Source: Okibacterium fritillariae
Lineage (GTDB): Bacteria > Actinomycetota > Actinomycetes > Actinomycetales > Microbacteriaceae
Reading direction: 5' to 3'
Assembly: GCF_900167575.1 (NCBI RefSeq)
Contig: NZ_FUZP01000001.1
Coordinates: 124,001-188,000 of the forward strand
DNA: 64,000 nucleotides
Shown: piece after piece, positions 51,206 through 59,703 of the stretch
How the letters are laid out: each line of letters opens with the position of its first letter
How positions within the stretch are numbered: the stretch's first letter is position 1
Position numbers and translations under genes: made by a program
The notes under the pieces: model-generated
What the model was told of the DNA's origin: nothing
The model's input: only the letters and a program-made list of their open reading frames with translations
The model's database searches: none

Positions 51206-52944
51206 TGGCTCGGGCGGGCCGGCCGCAGCCGCGTGTCCTCGAGGTCGAGCATCGACTGGGCCTCGCGCAGAACCCGTGAGGGGTAGGCCCCGCGGCTGGC
51301 GGCTTCGAGCAGGCGTTCGCGTTCGGCATCCACGACCGCCAAGCGCAGCGTGCGATAGAGGTGGTGGGGCGTGGCGCGCAGGCTCGACTCGTCGGGGGAG
51401 TCGAGTTCGTGCGTGCGCTCCCACACCGATTCGGCCCGCAGGAACGACGCCTGCCGCACGCGCTCGATCACGTCGGGGTCGATCTCTTCGGTGCTGCCCA
51501 GCGTCTCGTTCGGGTCGTCGAGCACGGCCAGGCCGGCATAGCTGATCTCGTCGAGCAGCTCGGCCAGCTCGCGGTGGTCCTGCGCCTGATCGATGCCCTC
51601 GATGCGCAACAACCGGATGAGCGCGGGCAACGTTCCGCCCTGAATGACGAGTGTCAGCACCGCCACGGTGAAGGCGATCAGGATGAGCTGCTCCCGATAG
51701 GGCGTGTCCTCGGGCAGCGATTGCGCGGCCGCCAGCGTGACCACGCCGCGCATGCCCGACCAACTGAGCACGAGCCCGCCGCGCCAGTCGATGCTCTCGC
51801 GCCGCAGCTGCTCGAGGTCGGAGCGCCGCCGGTCGTATTGCCGCTCGGCCCGTCTCAGGCGCCGCGCCTCGAACGAACTCCGCAGCGGCACGGTGCGGAA
51901 ATACATGAGCGCGAGCGACATCTGATAGGTCTGCTTCTCGGCCCGTTGCGCGCGGCGTTGCAGGCTCATGACGAGCGGCCCCATCCACAGGAAACGGATG
52001 CCGACGAGCGCGACCGTTGCGATGGCGCCGATGCCCACGGCATCCCACACGCCCAGAATGGTGGGGTCGACGTGTTCGATGAGCGTGCGGATCTCAAGGC
52101 CGATGAGCAGGAACACGGCATTCTCGAGCAAGAACTGCACGGTGCGCCAGTTGATGCGATCGCTGATGCGGGTCTGCGCCGAGAACGAGCGGGGCGACGC
52201 GTGCCCGGTGTAGAGGCCCGCGACGACGACGGCCAGCACACCCGAGGCGTTGAGGTATTCGGTGGGCATGAACGCCGCGAACGGCACGGCGAACGAGATC
52301 GCGGTGTCGAACACCGGGTCGTGCAGTTTGGTGCGCACCCACACCGTGACGAAACCGATCACGAGGCCCACGACGATGGCGACGACGACGGCATAGAGGA
52401 AGTCGGTCACGGTGGCCCAGGGGGTGAGCAGCCCGCCCGCCGCCGCAGCCGTCGCCGAACGCAGCAGCACCAGGGCGGTGGCGTCGTTGACGAGCCCCTC
52501 GCCCTCGAGCATCGTCAGGATGCGTGGGGGCAGACCCAGGCGGCGGCCGATCGAGGTGGCGGCCACGGCATCCGGCGGGCTGATGATGGCGCCGAGGGCG
52601 ATGGCTGCCGCGAGGTTGAGGTCGGGCAGCAGGGAGTAGAGCAGGAACCCGGTGGCGAAGGCCGTGACGATGACGAGCACGACCGACAAACTCGTGATCG
52701 TGCCGAGATTGCGGCGAAAATCGACGACTGGAACGCTGATCGCGGCCGCATAGAGGATGGGCGGCAACACGCCGTCGAGCACGATCTCGTGCGGCACCTC
52801 GATGAAGGGCACGCCCGGCAGATAGGACAGCACGACGCCCACGATGACGAGGATGATGGGGGCGGCCACGCCGAGGCGACGCGAGAAGTACGCGACCCCC
52901 ACGATGACGGCGATGCCGACCACCGCGTAGACGCCGAGTTCCAT
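51202..52944 (-). CDS. CPA1-family Na+/H+ antiporter, second copy
   Basis: A 580-residue protein with about 12 helices. The motifs ISPPDAVAAT, EGEGLVNDATALVLL and SGMRGVVTLAAAQ are those of CPA1/NhaP-type exchangers. A charged region of about 60 residues (YDRRRSDLEQLRRESIDWRG) interrupts the membrane part before the last conserved motif, and a long helical tail follows. It is diverged from the copy at 26.6 kb, so this is not a recent duplication. The last codons fall in a tandem repeat. Confidence 0.9.
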   Translation of the reverse strand: MELGVYAVVGIAVIVGVAYFSRRLGVAAPIILVIVGVVLSYLPGVPFIEVPHEIVLDGVLPPILYAAAISVPVVDFRRNLGTITSLSVVLVIVTAFATGFLLYSLLPDLNLAAAIALGAIISPPDAVAATSIGRRLGLPPRILTMLEGEGLVNDATALVLLRSATAAAAGGLLTPWATVTDFLYAVVVAIVVGLVIGFVTVWVRTKLHDPVFDTAISFAVPFAAFMPTEYLNASGVLAVVVAGLYTGHASPRSFSAQTRISDRINWRTVQFLLENAVFLLIGLEIRTLIEHVDPTILGVWDAVGIGAIATVALVGIRFLWMGPLVMSLQRRAQRAEKQTYQMSLALMYFRTVPLRSSFEARRLRRAERQYDRRRSDLEQLRRESIDWRGGLVLSWSGMRGVVTLAAAQSLPEDTPYREQLILIAFTVAVLTLVIQGGTLPALIRLLRIEGIDQAQDHRELAELLDEISYAGLAVLDDPNETLGSTEEIDPDVIERVRQASFLRAESVWERTHELDSPDESSLRATPHHLYRTLRLAVVDAERERLLEAASRGAYPSRVLREAQSMLDLEDTRLRPARPSH

Positions 52945-52966
52945 CCTCGAAGTTTATCCGCGTTGC

Positions 52967-53554
52967 TCAGACGGTCGAGCGGCCCGGGTTGAGCGCGCCG
53001 AGCGCCGACGACCCGGCGGCGGGCTTCAGGCCGAGCGCGCGCACGATCTCGGCGGCCTCCTCGGCGGGTTTGCGGCCCGCGTCGATCAGAATTCCGCGCT
53101 CGTCGGGCTCGAGCGGCTCGAGCGTGTTCATCTGCGAGTCGAGCAGCGTCGTGGGCATGAAGTGGTCGATACGCTTCGTCAGGCGCGTTCCGATGAGTTC
53201 CTTCGAGCCCAGCAGATGCACGAAGATGACGTTGTCTTCGCTCAGCACGTCGCGGTAGACGCGCTTCAGCGCCGAGCACGTGATGATGCCGGGAACATCC
53301 GCCATGGTGTGTTCGATGATCCACGACGACACGGTGTCGAGCCACGGCCACCGGTCATCGTCGGTGAGGGGCGTGCCGGCGGCCATCTTCTCGACGTTGC
53401 TGTCGGGGTGCAGGTCGTCGCCCTCTTCGAAGTCCCAGCCCAGCTGCCCCGCGAGCAGCGCCGCCACGGTCGACTTGCCCGACCCGGAGACACCCATCAC
53501 CACCAGCACGGGCTGCCGACCGTTCAGGTCGATGTTCTGCTTGATGGGTTCCAT
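52967..53554 (-). CDS. gntK: Gluconokinase
   Basis: A 195-residue protein with ggaggc upstream of the ATG. Walker A GVSGSGKST, the GDDLHPDSNVEKM substrate segment and CSALKRVYRD are signatures of gluconate kinases, which make 6-phosphogluconate for the pentose phosphate pathway. The tail after residue 165 is an extension of about 25 residues. It lies downstream of the gluconate permease gene on the same strand, 73 nt away. Confidence 0.93.
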   Translation of the reverse strand: MEPIKQNIDLNGRQPVLVVMGVSGSGKSTVAALLAGQLGWDFEEGDDLHPDSNVEKMAAGTPLTDDDRWPWLDTVSSWIIEHTMADVPGIITCSALKRVYRDVLSEDNVIFVHLLGSKELIGTRLTKRIDHFMPTTLLDSQMNTLEPLEPDERGILIDAGRKPAEEAAEIVRALGLKPAAGSSALGALNPGRSTV

Positions 53555-53627
53555 GGATGCCTCCGAGTCTGACGTGTGGCGGTGCTGCTGGTCTGTGCGT
53601 GCCGGCGTGTGAGCCGGCGCGTGCGGG

Positions 53628-55010
53628 CTAGACGAAGATGTCGAGGATGAGTACGCCGCCCAGGCCGACGACCGAGATGATGCACTCCATCACGGTCCAG
53701 GTCTTCAGGTTCTGGCCGACCGTCGTGCCCAAGTATTCCTTGACCAGCCAGAAGCCCGCATCGTTGACGTGCGAGAGGAACAGCGAGCCGGCACCGATCG
53801 CGAGCACGAGCAGCGAGACCTCGGCGCCCTGCAGGTTGGCGGCCACGGGGGCCAGGATGCCGGCGGCCGTCACGGTCGCGACGGTGGCCGAACCGGTGGC
53901 CACACGGATGAGAGCCGCGACGACCCAGGCCAGCAGCACGACCGAGATCCCCGTGTCGTTGATGGCGTTGGCGATGACGGTTCCGATGCCGGTGTCGATC
54001 AGGACCTGCTTGAAACCACCACCCGCACCCACGATGAGCAGAATGCCCGCGACATCCGGAAGCGAAGAAGCCATCGACTTCTGCACGCCCGCGCGGCCCA
54101 TGCTGCGGCCGAAGAAGACCATGGCGTAGACGAGCGCGATCGACAGGGCGACCATCGGGGTGCCGAGGAAGTCGAGGAATGCCTTGAACGAACCCTCGTC
54201 TCCGGGGGCGACCGAGTCGGCGATGCTGCGCGCGAGCATGAGCACGACGGGCAGCAGGATTCCGCCGACGGCCACGGCAAAGCTCGGGCGACGACGCTTC
54301 TCGTCCTCATCCTTCGCGGCGACGAACAGGTCGGGCACGGGCACATCCACCCAGCGGGCGGCGATGTTTCCGAAGACGGGGCCGGCGATGATGACCGTGG
54401 GGATGGCGACGAGGATGCCGAAGGCGAGCGTCAGGCCGAGGTCGGCGCCGAGCGTCGAGACGGCCACGAGGGGGCCGGGGTGCGGCGGAACGAGGCCGTG
54501 CATGACCGAGAGGCCGGCCAGCGCGGGGATGGCCACCTTGATGAGCGAGATGCCGCTGCGGCGGGCCACCAGGATGACGATGGGGATGAGCAGCACGAGG
54601 CCCACCTCGAAGAACATCGGCAGGCCGACGAGGGCGCCGATGAGGCCCATGATCCACGGCAGCGACTTGGGGCCGGCGCGTTTGATCAGGGTGTCGACGA
54701 TGCGGTCGGCTCCGCCCGAGTCGGCGAGCAGCTTGCCGAACATCGCGCCGAGGCCGATGAGCACGCCCACGCCGCCCATGGTCGAGCCGAAGCCCGTGGT
54801 GTAGCTCGTGACGGCCACGCCCGGGGCGAGACCCGCGCCGATGCCCACGCCCACGGCGCCCACGGTGAGGGCGAAGAACGGATGCACCTTCAACCAGGTG
54901 ATCAGCGTGATGATGATGGCAATGCCGACGAGCGCCGCAATGATGAGCTGCGGTTCACTGCTGGCCGGCTGGATGGCGTCGTCGGCCATCGGTGCAATGA
55001 AGGGGTACAT
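53628..55010 (-). CDS. gntP: Gluconate:H+ symporter, GntP family
   Basis: A 460-residue protein with about 12-14 helices, preceded by gggagga. HPFFALTVGAVGVGIGAGL, MHGLVPPHPGPLVA and SHVNDAGFWLVKEY are GntP family signatures. It imports gluconate for the kinase encoded next. The gene is divergent from a GntR-family regulator with a perfect palindrome between them. Confidence 0.92.
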   Translation of the reverse strand: MYPFIAPMADDAIQPASSEPQLIIAALVGIAIIITLITWLKVHPFFALTVGAVGVGIGAGLAPGVAVTSYTTGFGSTMGGVGVLIGLGAMFGKLLADSGGADRIVDTLIKRAGPKSLPWIMGLIGALVGLPMFFEVGLVLLIPIVILVARRSGISLIKVAIPALAGLSVMHGLVPPHPGPLVAVSTLGADLGLTLAFGILVAIPTVIIAGPVFGNIAARWVDVPVPDLFVAAKDEDEKRRRPSFAVAVGGILLPVVLMLARSIADSVAPGDEGSFKAFLDFLGTPMVALSIALVYAMVFFGRSMGRAGVQKSMASSLPDVAGILLIVGAGGGFKQVLIDTGIGTVIANAINDTGISVVLLAWVVAALIRVATGSATVATVTAAGILAPVAANLQGAEVSLLVLAIGAGSLFLSHVNDAGFWLVKEYLGTTVGQNLKTWTVMECIISVVGLGGVLILDIFV

Positions 55011-55116
55011 CTTCGTCCTCCCGCGGGGACGCTTCGATGCGACCCCATTGTCAGGGCAGTCTCACATGTCGACCGAGGTCGGGCATAGTAGAAACTGAAA
55101 AGGTTGATCCTATTTA

Positions 55117-55130
55117 TCTGATTAATCAGA
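55117..55130. promoter_or_regulatory. GntR operator between gntP and its regulator
   Basis: tctgattaatcaga is a perfect 14-bp palindrome in an AT-rich stretch of the 193-bp divergent gap. Its position suits binding by the FCD-type GntR regulator to control gluconate uptake and its own gene. Confidence 0.7.
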
Positions 55131-55203
55131 CTCAGGAAGTGTTACACGCCGAACGCGGTGCGTCAAGACGCGCGCCCGATCGGCCGGCGGCAAAGGAATG
55201 GCG

Positions 55204-55926
55204 ATGGCACTGAACACGGGCGGCGCGGCCCCCACCGAGCGCGGTCTGCACGCGCAGGTGCTGGCGGCCGTGGGCGAAGACATCGTCGACGGCATCTACC
55301 CCATCGGCCAGGTGCTCAACCAAGACGAGCTGACGGCCCGTTTCGGCGTCTCGCGTTCGGTACTGCGCGAAGCCCTGCGTGTGCTCCAATCGCTCGGGAT
55401 GGTCGAGCCCCGGCAGCGCGTCGGCACCCTCGTTCAGCCGCGCCACGCCTGGAACCTGATGGACCCCCAGATCATCTCGTGGCGCGGACGCGGGCGCGAA
55501 TACTTCGTGCAGCAGCGCGAACTGCTCGAGCTGCGGCTGGGCATCGAACCCGTGGCCGCGCGGCTGTGCGCGGCCCGCATCACGGATGCTGAGGCATCCG
55601 CCATCGTGGCCGCCGCCGACACCATGGTCGACGCCAACGCCGCGGGCGACGAGCGTCGTTTCTTGCAGGCCGACATCGCGTTCCACTCGCTGATCCTGCG
55701 GGGGTCGGGCAACGCCGTCATGGGCCACTTCTCGGGCACGGTCGAAGCACTTCTGCGCACCCGCCCGCGCGAGCGCCGCGGCACGATCACCGAATACACG
55801 TCACCGTCCGCGCACCGCCACAACGAGCTCGCCGCCGCCCTCGGCCGCCGCGAACCCGAGGCCGCCTACCGCTGGTCGTTCGAGCTGCTCTCGGCCACGC
55901 TCGAGGAGTTCATCGCCGAAGGGTGA
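55204..55926 (+). CDS. GntR-family (FCD) gluconate-operon regulator
   Basis: A 240-residue protein. I chose ATG 55204 because aaagga ends at 55197, giving 6 nt spacing; the in-frame ATG at 55198 would touch that site. The winged helix contains LNQDELTARFGVSRSVLREALRVLQ. The FCD domain has ELLELRLGIEPVAARL, DIAFHSLIL and SAHRHNELAAAL with metal-site residues. Ligand gluconate or 6-phosphogluconate is inferred from the neighbours. Confidence 0.87.
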   Translation: MALNTGGAAPTERGLHAQVLAAVGEDIVDGIYPIGQVLNQDELTARFGVSRSVLREALRVLQSLGMVEPRQRVGTLVQPRHAWNLMDPQIISWRGRGREYFVQQRELLELRLGIEPVAARLCAARITDAEASAIVAAADTMVDANAAGDERRFLQADIAFHSLILRGSGNAVMGHFSGTVEALLRTRPRERRGTITEYTSPSAHRHNELAAALGRREPEAAYRWSFELLSATLEEFIAEG

Positions 55927-56006
55927 TCGTTCGGCATCGGCCGCCCGTCGTTAGTCGTCCAGTTCGCCTGTCTCGTTACCCGCGCCTGCCTCGCTAGGGT
56001 GGGCGC

Positions 56007-56360
56007 ATGAGGCGATGGATGCGGAAGCGCGCTGTGCGCGCCTACATTCGCCCTCGAGTCCTGCGCCTCAGCGATCATCTCCTTGACGAGTTCTACGTCT
56101 TGCGTGTTGAGTCGTTCGGAGAGGCGCTCGAGACGATGAGCGACGAGCGCGCCGATCTGGCGATCGACCTCGACTGGGCGCAGACGCAGACCGTCGGGAG
56201 CTTGTTCTGGGGTATCGACGGCCACGGATCTCGATTTCGCGCGGAATGGCTCGCGGATGCGGAGCGGCTTCGTAGAGAGGCAGCCGCGCAGGGCTTTGAG
56301 GAAACGGAAGCGCGCCTGGATGAAATGTGTCGATTGCTCGGACCCCTACAGGCTGCGTGA
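56007..56360 (+). CDS. Hypothetical protein
   Basis: A 117-residue protein with gggtggg upstream. The basic start (MRRWMRKRAVRAYIRPRV) is followed by acidic helical sequence and a WGIDGHGSRFRAEWLADAER segment. There is no signal peptide or membrane helix. It is not recognised. It stands alone between the gluconate regulator and a converging TetR gene. Confidence 0.5.
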   Translation: MRRWMRKRAVRAYIRPRVLRLSDHLLDEFYVLRVESFGEALETMSDERADLAIDLDWAQTQTVGSLFWGIDGHGSRFRAEWLADAERLRREAAAQGFEETEARLDEMCRLLGPLQAA

Positions 56361-56401
56361 TGCACTGAGCCGTCTTTGCGTGCCGCATTGCATCAGCTGC
56401 C

Positions 56402-56433
56402 TGCCTGCCTGCTTGCATGCCTGCCTGCGTGCA
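56402..56433. repeat. Two tandem copies of a 16-bp TGCC-rich unit
   Basis: tgcctgcctgcttgca and tgcctgcctgcgtgca are adjacent and differ at one base. A partial third copy follows. It is simple-sequence DNA in the gap between converging genes, probably formed by slippage. Confidence 0.6.
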
Positions 56434-56463
56434 TGCCTCACTGGCCTGCTCGGCTCGGCGTGG

Positions 56464-57318
56464 TCAGGCGTTTGTGCCGGCTGGCGCAGCCGAGGAGAGG
56501 CGTTCGAGCCAGTCGAGGAGTAGGGCGCGCTCGTTGGTGCTGAGGATCTTTCCCGTTCCGGTGCCCGCCGCCGTGATCGAGCCCGTGCGAGCGTGCCGGG
56601 CGGCGGGGTCGTCTGTGTCGGTCGGGGCCGCGAACAGGGCGGGCGCGGGGTCTTCGGCCGCGGGCGAGTCGTCGTGCAGGAGCGCCGCCAGTGTTGAGGC
56701 GACGGCCGCGAGTCGAGCCTCGGTGTCGGCGGCCGTGCGCGCGGCGTTGGCGCCCGTCGGTGCGGTGAAGACCGAGTCGCCGAAGACCTGCGCGTGGATG
56801 GCGTCGCGCAGTCGGCCGGAGAGTGACGGGTCGTCGAACTCGGCGCCCCGGTTGATGATCATCAGGCAGGCGCCGACGTTGGCCGAGAGGATCATCTGCG
56901 CCGCGACCGAGGCCGAGACGGTCAGAAGTCCGACGGCCGCGGCCCGTTCGAGGTCGCGCTGCAGGAACGCGTGCGCGTCGGCGGCCGCCCGGCTGCCCGA
57001 CACGAACGGCGAGAAGATCAGGCGATAGAACACGGGGTGTTCGAGGGCCCAGGCGGTGTGCGCGTCCCAGTCGTCGCGTACGACCTGGACGGGGTCGGCG
57101 TCCGGCGCTGGCGCGCGCTTGGGGTCGAGATGCCGCGAGAATGCCTCGTCGACGACCGTCGCGATGAGCCGATCCTTGTCGCCGAACTGCCGGTAGAGCG
57201 TCGGTGCCTGGATGCCGGCGCGCTCGCAGATCTCGCGGGTCGAGACCTCCCCGGTCTCTGATGCGGCCAAGAGCTCGGCCGTTGCCCGGATGATCTCTTC
57301 GCGCGTCGCCACCCTCAC
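56464..57318 (-). CDS. TetR-family regulator with long C-terminal extension
   Basis: A 284-residue protein with GTG start 57318 (57312 also possible). The helix-turn-helix is VSTREICERAGIQAPTLYRQFGDKDRL. The ligand domain ends near residue 190. After that comes an Ala/Asp/Thr-rich segment of about 60 residues and a final helix. Upstream on the same strand lies a Pr6Pr-type membrane-protein gene, with ctaac/gttag sites in the 26-bp gap. Confidence 0.82.
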   Translation of the reverse strand: MRVATREEIIRATAELLAASETGEVSTREICERAGIQAPTLYRQFGDKDRLIATVVDEAFSRHLDPKRAPAPDADPVQVVRDDWDAHTAWALEHPVFYRLIFSPFVSGSRAAADAHAFLQRDLERAAAVGLLTVSASVAAQMILSANVGACLMIINRGAEFDDPSLSGRLRDAIHAQVFGDSVFTAPTGANAARTAADTEARLAAVASTLAALLHDDSPAAEDPAPALFAAPTDTDDPAARHARTGSITAAGTGTGKILSTNERALLLDWLERLSSAAPAGTNA

Positions 57319-57320
57319 AC

Positions 57321-57349
57321 GCTAACGCACGCGGGTTAGCGCTACTAAC
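57321..57349 (-). promoter_or_regulatory. Cluster of GTTAG/CTAAC half-sites before the TetR gene
   Basis: gctaac (57321-57326) and gttagc (57335-57340) form a 6-8-6 inverted repeat. gttag-cgcta-ctaac (57335-57349) forms a second, overlapping one. They begin 3 bp from the TetR start codon and run into the stop of the upstream gene. The half-sites equal those at 5476-5510. Confidence 0.5.
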
Positions 57350-57968
57350 GCGGGATTCGCCGCTGGCCGAGGGTGCCGATCCAGCGGACCGCGAAGGCGA
57401 GGGCGACGAAGACGACGATGAGTGCCACGCAGTAGAGGGCGACGCCGCCATATCCGCCGTTGGCGTCGGGGTTGAAGAAGGGGTAGGCGTAAAAGCCGGT
57501 CGCGGCGCCGCGCACGAGGGAGTAGATGACGTAGGCGGCCGGGAAGATCATCCAGGCGAGCGCTGCCCGCACGGAGAGGCGCGAGCGGGGCGGCCAGACG
57601 ATCCAGTCGAGTACGACGGCGGCCGGCATGATCATGTGGTGCACGACGTTGATCCACGGCTGCAGGGCGCCGAGGTCGACATCTTGGAGCAGCGCGCCGA
57701 AGACGATGCCGACGAAGGCCAGGTAGACGACCGATGCACCGCGGATGGCGTCATCGGTGCGCGTGGGCGGCACTCGGCGAATCAGGTGCACCGCGCCCAC
57801 GATGATCACCACGCTGCCGAACAGGTTCGACAGGATCGTGAAATAGCTGAAGAAGCTGACGAGGTCGAACCCGAGGCCGGCCGAGATCACCAGCTGCGTG
57901 ATCACACCGGCTAGGGCTGCGGCAGCGAGAATCAGCCGACCCGCGATGACGGCCACACGAAGACTCAT
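57345..57968 (-). CDS. Pr6Pr-family membrane protein
   Basis: A 207-residue protein with six predicted helices. SFFSYFTILSNLFGSVVII and WINVVHHMIMPAAVVLDWIV match the Pr6Pr/FAR-17a-AIG1-like membrane family of actinobacteria, whose function is not established. YVIYSLVRGAATGFYAYPFF is another conserved stretch. It is probably co-transcribed with the downstream TetR gene. Confidence 0.8.
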   Translation of the reverse strand: MSLRVAVIAGRLILAAAALAGVITQLVISAGLGFDLVSFFSYFTILSNLFGSVVIIVGAVHLIRRVPPTRTDDAIRGASVVYLAFVGIVFGALLQDVDLGALQPWINVVHHMIMPAAVVLDWIVWPPRSRLSVRAALAWMIFPAAYVIYSLVRGAATGFYAYPFFNPDANGGYGGVALYCVALIVVFVALAFAVRWIGTLGQRRIPR

Positions 57969-58075
57969 GCTCGAACTCTAGGCCGAAACGTTCTCCACAG
58001 GGGGCCTTTGGCGATGCTGTCCACAGGTTACAAGAGGGGGCAGTGAGGTCGCACAATCCCACCTAGTTTGCAAGA

Positions 58076-58282
58076 ATGACGAAGGAAGTGAAACAGCGGG
58101 AGGTCGAGCGTTTCCTGCGCCGCGGTGGCTGGCGACTTGTTCGCGTCCGGGGCGGGCACAATGTCTGGTCGAGTGCCGACGGTCAGCTCACGCTGGCGAT
58201 TCCGAGACACGGAACCGTGTCGCCCGGTGTGGTGCGGCAGATCATCAAGGTCGTGCCGAGTGCGCCCGAGAGCTGGAGGTAA
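58076..58282 (+). CDS. HicA-like toxin (predicted mRNA interferase)
   Basis: A 68-residue protein with the dsRBD-like HicA pattern: FLRRGGWRLVRVRGGHNVW followed by LAIPRHGTVSPGVVRQIIK. The His in GGH is the expected catalytic residue. In most HicA proteins it follows GS. Three bases separate it from the antitoxin gene. HicA toxins cleave mRNA when free of HicB (family knowledge). Confidence 0.78.
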   Translation: MTKEVKQREVERFLRRGGWRLVRVRGGHNVWSSADGQLTLAIPRHGTVSPGVVRQIIKVVPSAPESWR

Positions 58283-58285
58283 CTG

Positions 58286-58705
58286 GTGGCAGGAATGACG
58301 AGCTCGAATTCGAATTCGAATTCGAAGCCGAAGCGTCGCTTCGAGGCGACCGCGCGGCGCGAGGGCCGGTGGTGGATCGTGACCGTCGACGAACTGCAGG
58401 CCGTGACGCAAGCGCGTTCGGTGCGCGAAATCGACGACATGGCGACAGGTCTGGTGTCGGCGTTGCTCGATCTCGAGCCCGACGACATCGAAGTCCACGT
58501 CGAGGTTCAGCTGCCCAGCGAGGTTGCCGAGGCGTGGCGAGAGGCGGGCCGGTTGCGCGAGCAAGCCGACGAAGCATCCCGGCAGGCCGCCGAGCTCAGC
58601 AGGAGGGCGGTGCGCTCGCTCGTCTCGGAGCAACGCGTCACGCAGGTCGACGCCGCAGCGCTTCTCGGCATCTCGCAGCAGCGCGTGCACCAGCTCGCGC
58701 ACTGA
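58286..58705 (+). CDS. HicB-like antitoxin with C-terminal helix-turn-helix
   Basis: A 139-residue protein with GTG 58286 behind ggagg; ATG 58295 is in frame. A Ser-Asn repeat (SNSNSNS) near the start is encoded by a hexanucleotide repeat. The HicB fold core is RRFEATARREGRWWIVTVDE through DIEVHVEVQLP. A charged helix then leads to RVTQVDAAALLGISQQRVHQ, a helix-turn-helix for autoregulation. It should neutralise the HicA-like toxin. Confidence 0.75.
   Translation: MAGMTSSNSNSNSKPKRRFEATARREGRWWIVTVDELQAVTQARSVREIDDMATGLVSALLDLEPDDIEVHVEVQLPSEVAEAWREAGRLREQADEASRQAAELSRRAVRSLVSEQRVTQVDAAALLGISQQRVHQLAH
58303..58327 (+). repeat. Hexanucleotide (GAATTC) repeat inside the antitoxin gene
   Basis: Three tandem gaattc units (58306, 58312, 58318) within a ctcgaattc... 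tract encode the Ser-Asn repeat. Copy-number changes would keep the frame but alter the N-terminal length. Confidence 0.7.
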
Positions 58706-58742
58706 GTTCAGTGGCTCAGGGTTTCGGGCTCGAGCGTTCGGT

Positions 58743-58777
58743 CGGGACGGGCGGCTCTCGAGACAGGGCCCGTCCCG
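58743..58777. terminator. Hairpin between convergent antitoxin and cyclase genes
   Basis: The perfect 10-bp stem cgggacgggc / gcccgtcccg has a 15-nt loop containing the palindrome tctcgaga. It lies between two stop codons and may serve both genes. Confidence 0.65.
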
Positions 58778-58787
58778 CGTCTCCTCG

Positions 58788-59540
58788 CTAGGCGACGATG
58801 GCGTAGGCGCGCACCGGGAACGTGCCGAAACCCTCGACCGCGGGCGGGGCTGCCGTGAAGCGTGCCCCCGTCGTCGGCACCGAGCCGAGGTTGGTGAGGT
58901 GCTCGACCACGTGAATGCCCGCCGCCAGAAGCTTCGAGTGCACGGGCCGTTCGCCGCCCGATTCGGTGTCGTCGATGTTGAGCGAGTCGATGCCCACGAG
59001 CGCCACCCCCGCCTCGATGAGGTAGTCGACGGCGTCCTCGGCCAGGAACGGCGCGCCCGAACCATACTCGGGGGTGCCGAAGCGCGTGTCCCAGCCCGTG
59101 TGCACGAGCAACGCGTAACCCGCGAGGTCGAGGTTGCAATTGGCGACGAGGCGGGCGACGTCAGAGGCCGGGATGCCTCGGCTCGCGGCATCCGGAACGT
59201 GCAGCACGGCCGTGGGCAGGTCGACGAGCGTCGAGAGGTCGAGGCCGGCCAGATCGGGGCCGTCGCCATAGCGGTGGAACGGGCTGTCGAGGTAGGTTCC
59301 CGTGTTGCCGATCATCGTGATGATGTCCATGGCGAACTCGGTGCCCGGGGCATAGACGGTGCGCGAGTGCTCGCGCGTGAGGTGCGGGGTGAACGTCGGC
59401 GCGGGCAGCCCCGGGTAGGTGACGAGGCCCTCTCGGATGACATGGCTCAGGTCGATGACGCGGCGTGCGCTCGTGGTGGGCCCGTCCTTGTGGTCGTCGG
59501 AGTGGTGCGAGATCGGGGTGGTGCCGTCGTAGTCGCTCAT
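58788..59540 (-). CDS. Cyclase-family protein (kynurenine formamidase-like)
   Basis: A 250-residue protein. DLSHVIREGLVTYPG near the start and the metal-binding HxGTHxDxxxH-like region, here NTGTYLDSPFHRYG, place it in the cyclase/KynB family. TGTYLDSP lacks the first His of the usual GTHxD motif, so the metal site may differ. VGIDSLNIDD and VVEHLTNL continue the family pattern. It hydrolyses amides or lactones if active. The substrate is unknown. Confidence 0.75.
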   Translation of the reverse strand: MSDYDGTTPISHHSDDHKDGPTTSARRVIDLSHVIREGLVTYPGLPAPTFTPHLTREHSRTVYAPGTEFAMDIITMIGNTGTYLDSPFHRYGDGPDLAGLDLSTLVDLPTAVLHVPDAASRGIPASDVARLVANCNLDLAGYALLVHTGWDTRFGTPEYGSGAPFLAEDAVDYLIEAGVALVGIDSLNIDDTESGGERPVHSKLLAAGIHVVEHLTNLGSVPTTGARFTAAPPAVEGFGTFPVRAYAIVA

Positions 59541-59703
59541 GGGCTCATTATTCAGGAGGACGGCGCACGCGGGGATGCGCCGGGAGAAGCTGGCGGAAAA
59601 GCGTCCGAGCGCGACCGTTCTTCGCTACCGCGAGGCTGCGGTGACCGGCGGGGCCGCTGGCGTTCGTGATTGTTGGCGATTCTTCGCGCTAGGCTCGCCC
59701 GCT

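Noticed and set aside
57991-58026. Two DnaA-box-like sequences (ttctccacag, tgtccacag)
   Set aside because: There are only two imperfect copies and no dnaA, dnaN or other origin genes nearby.
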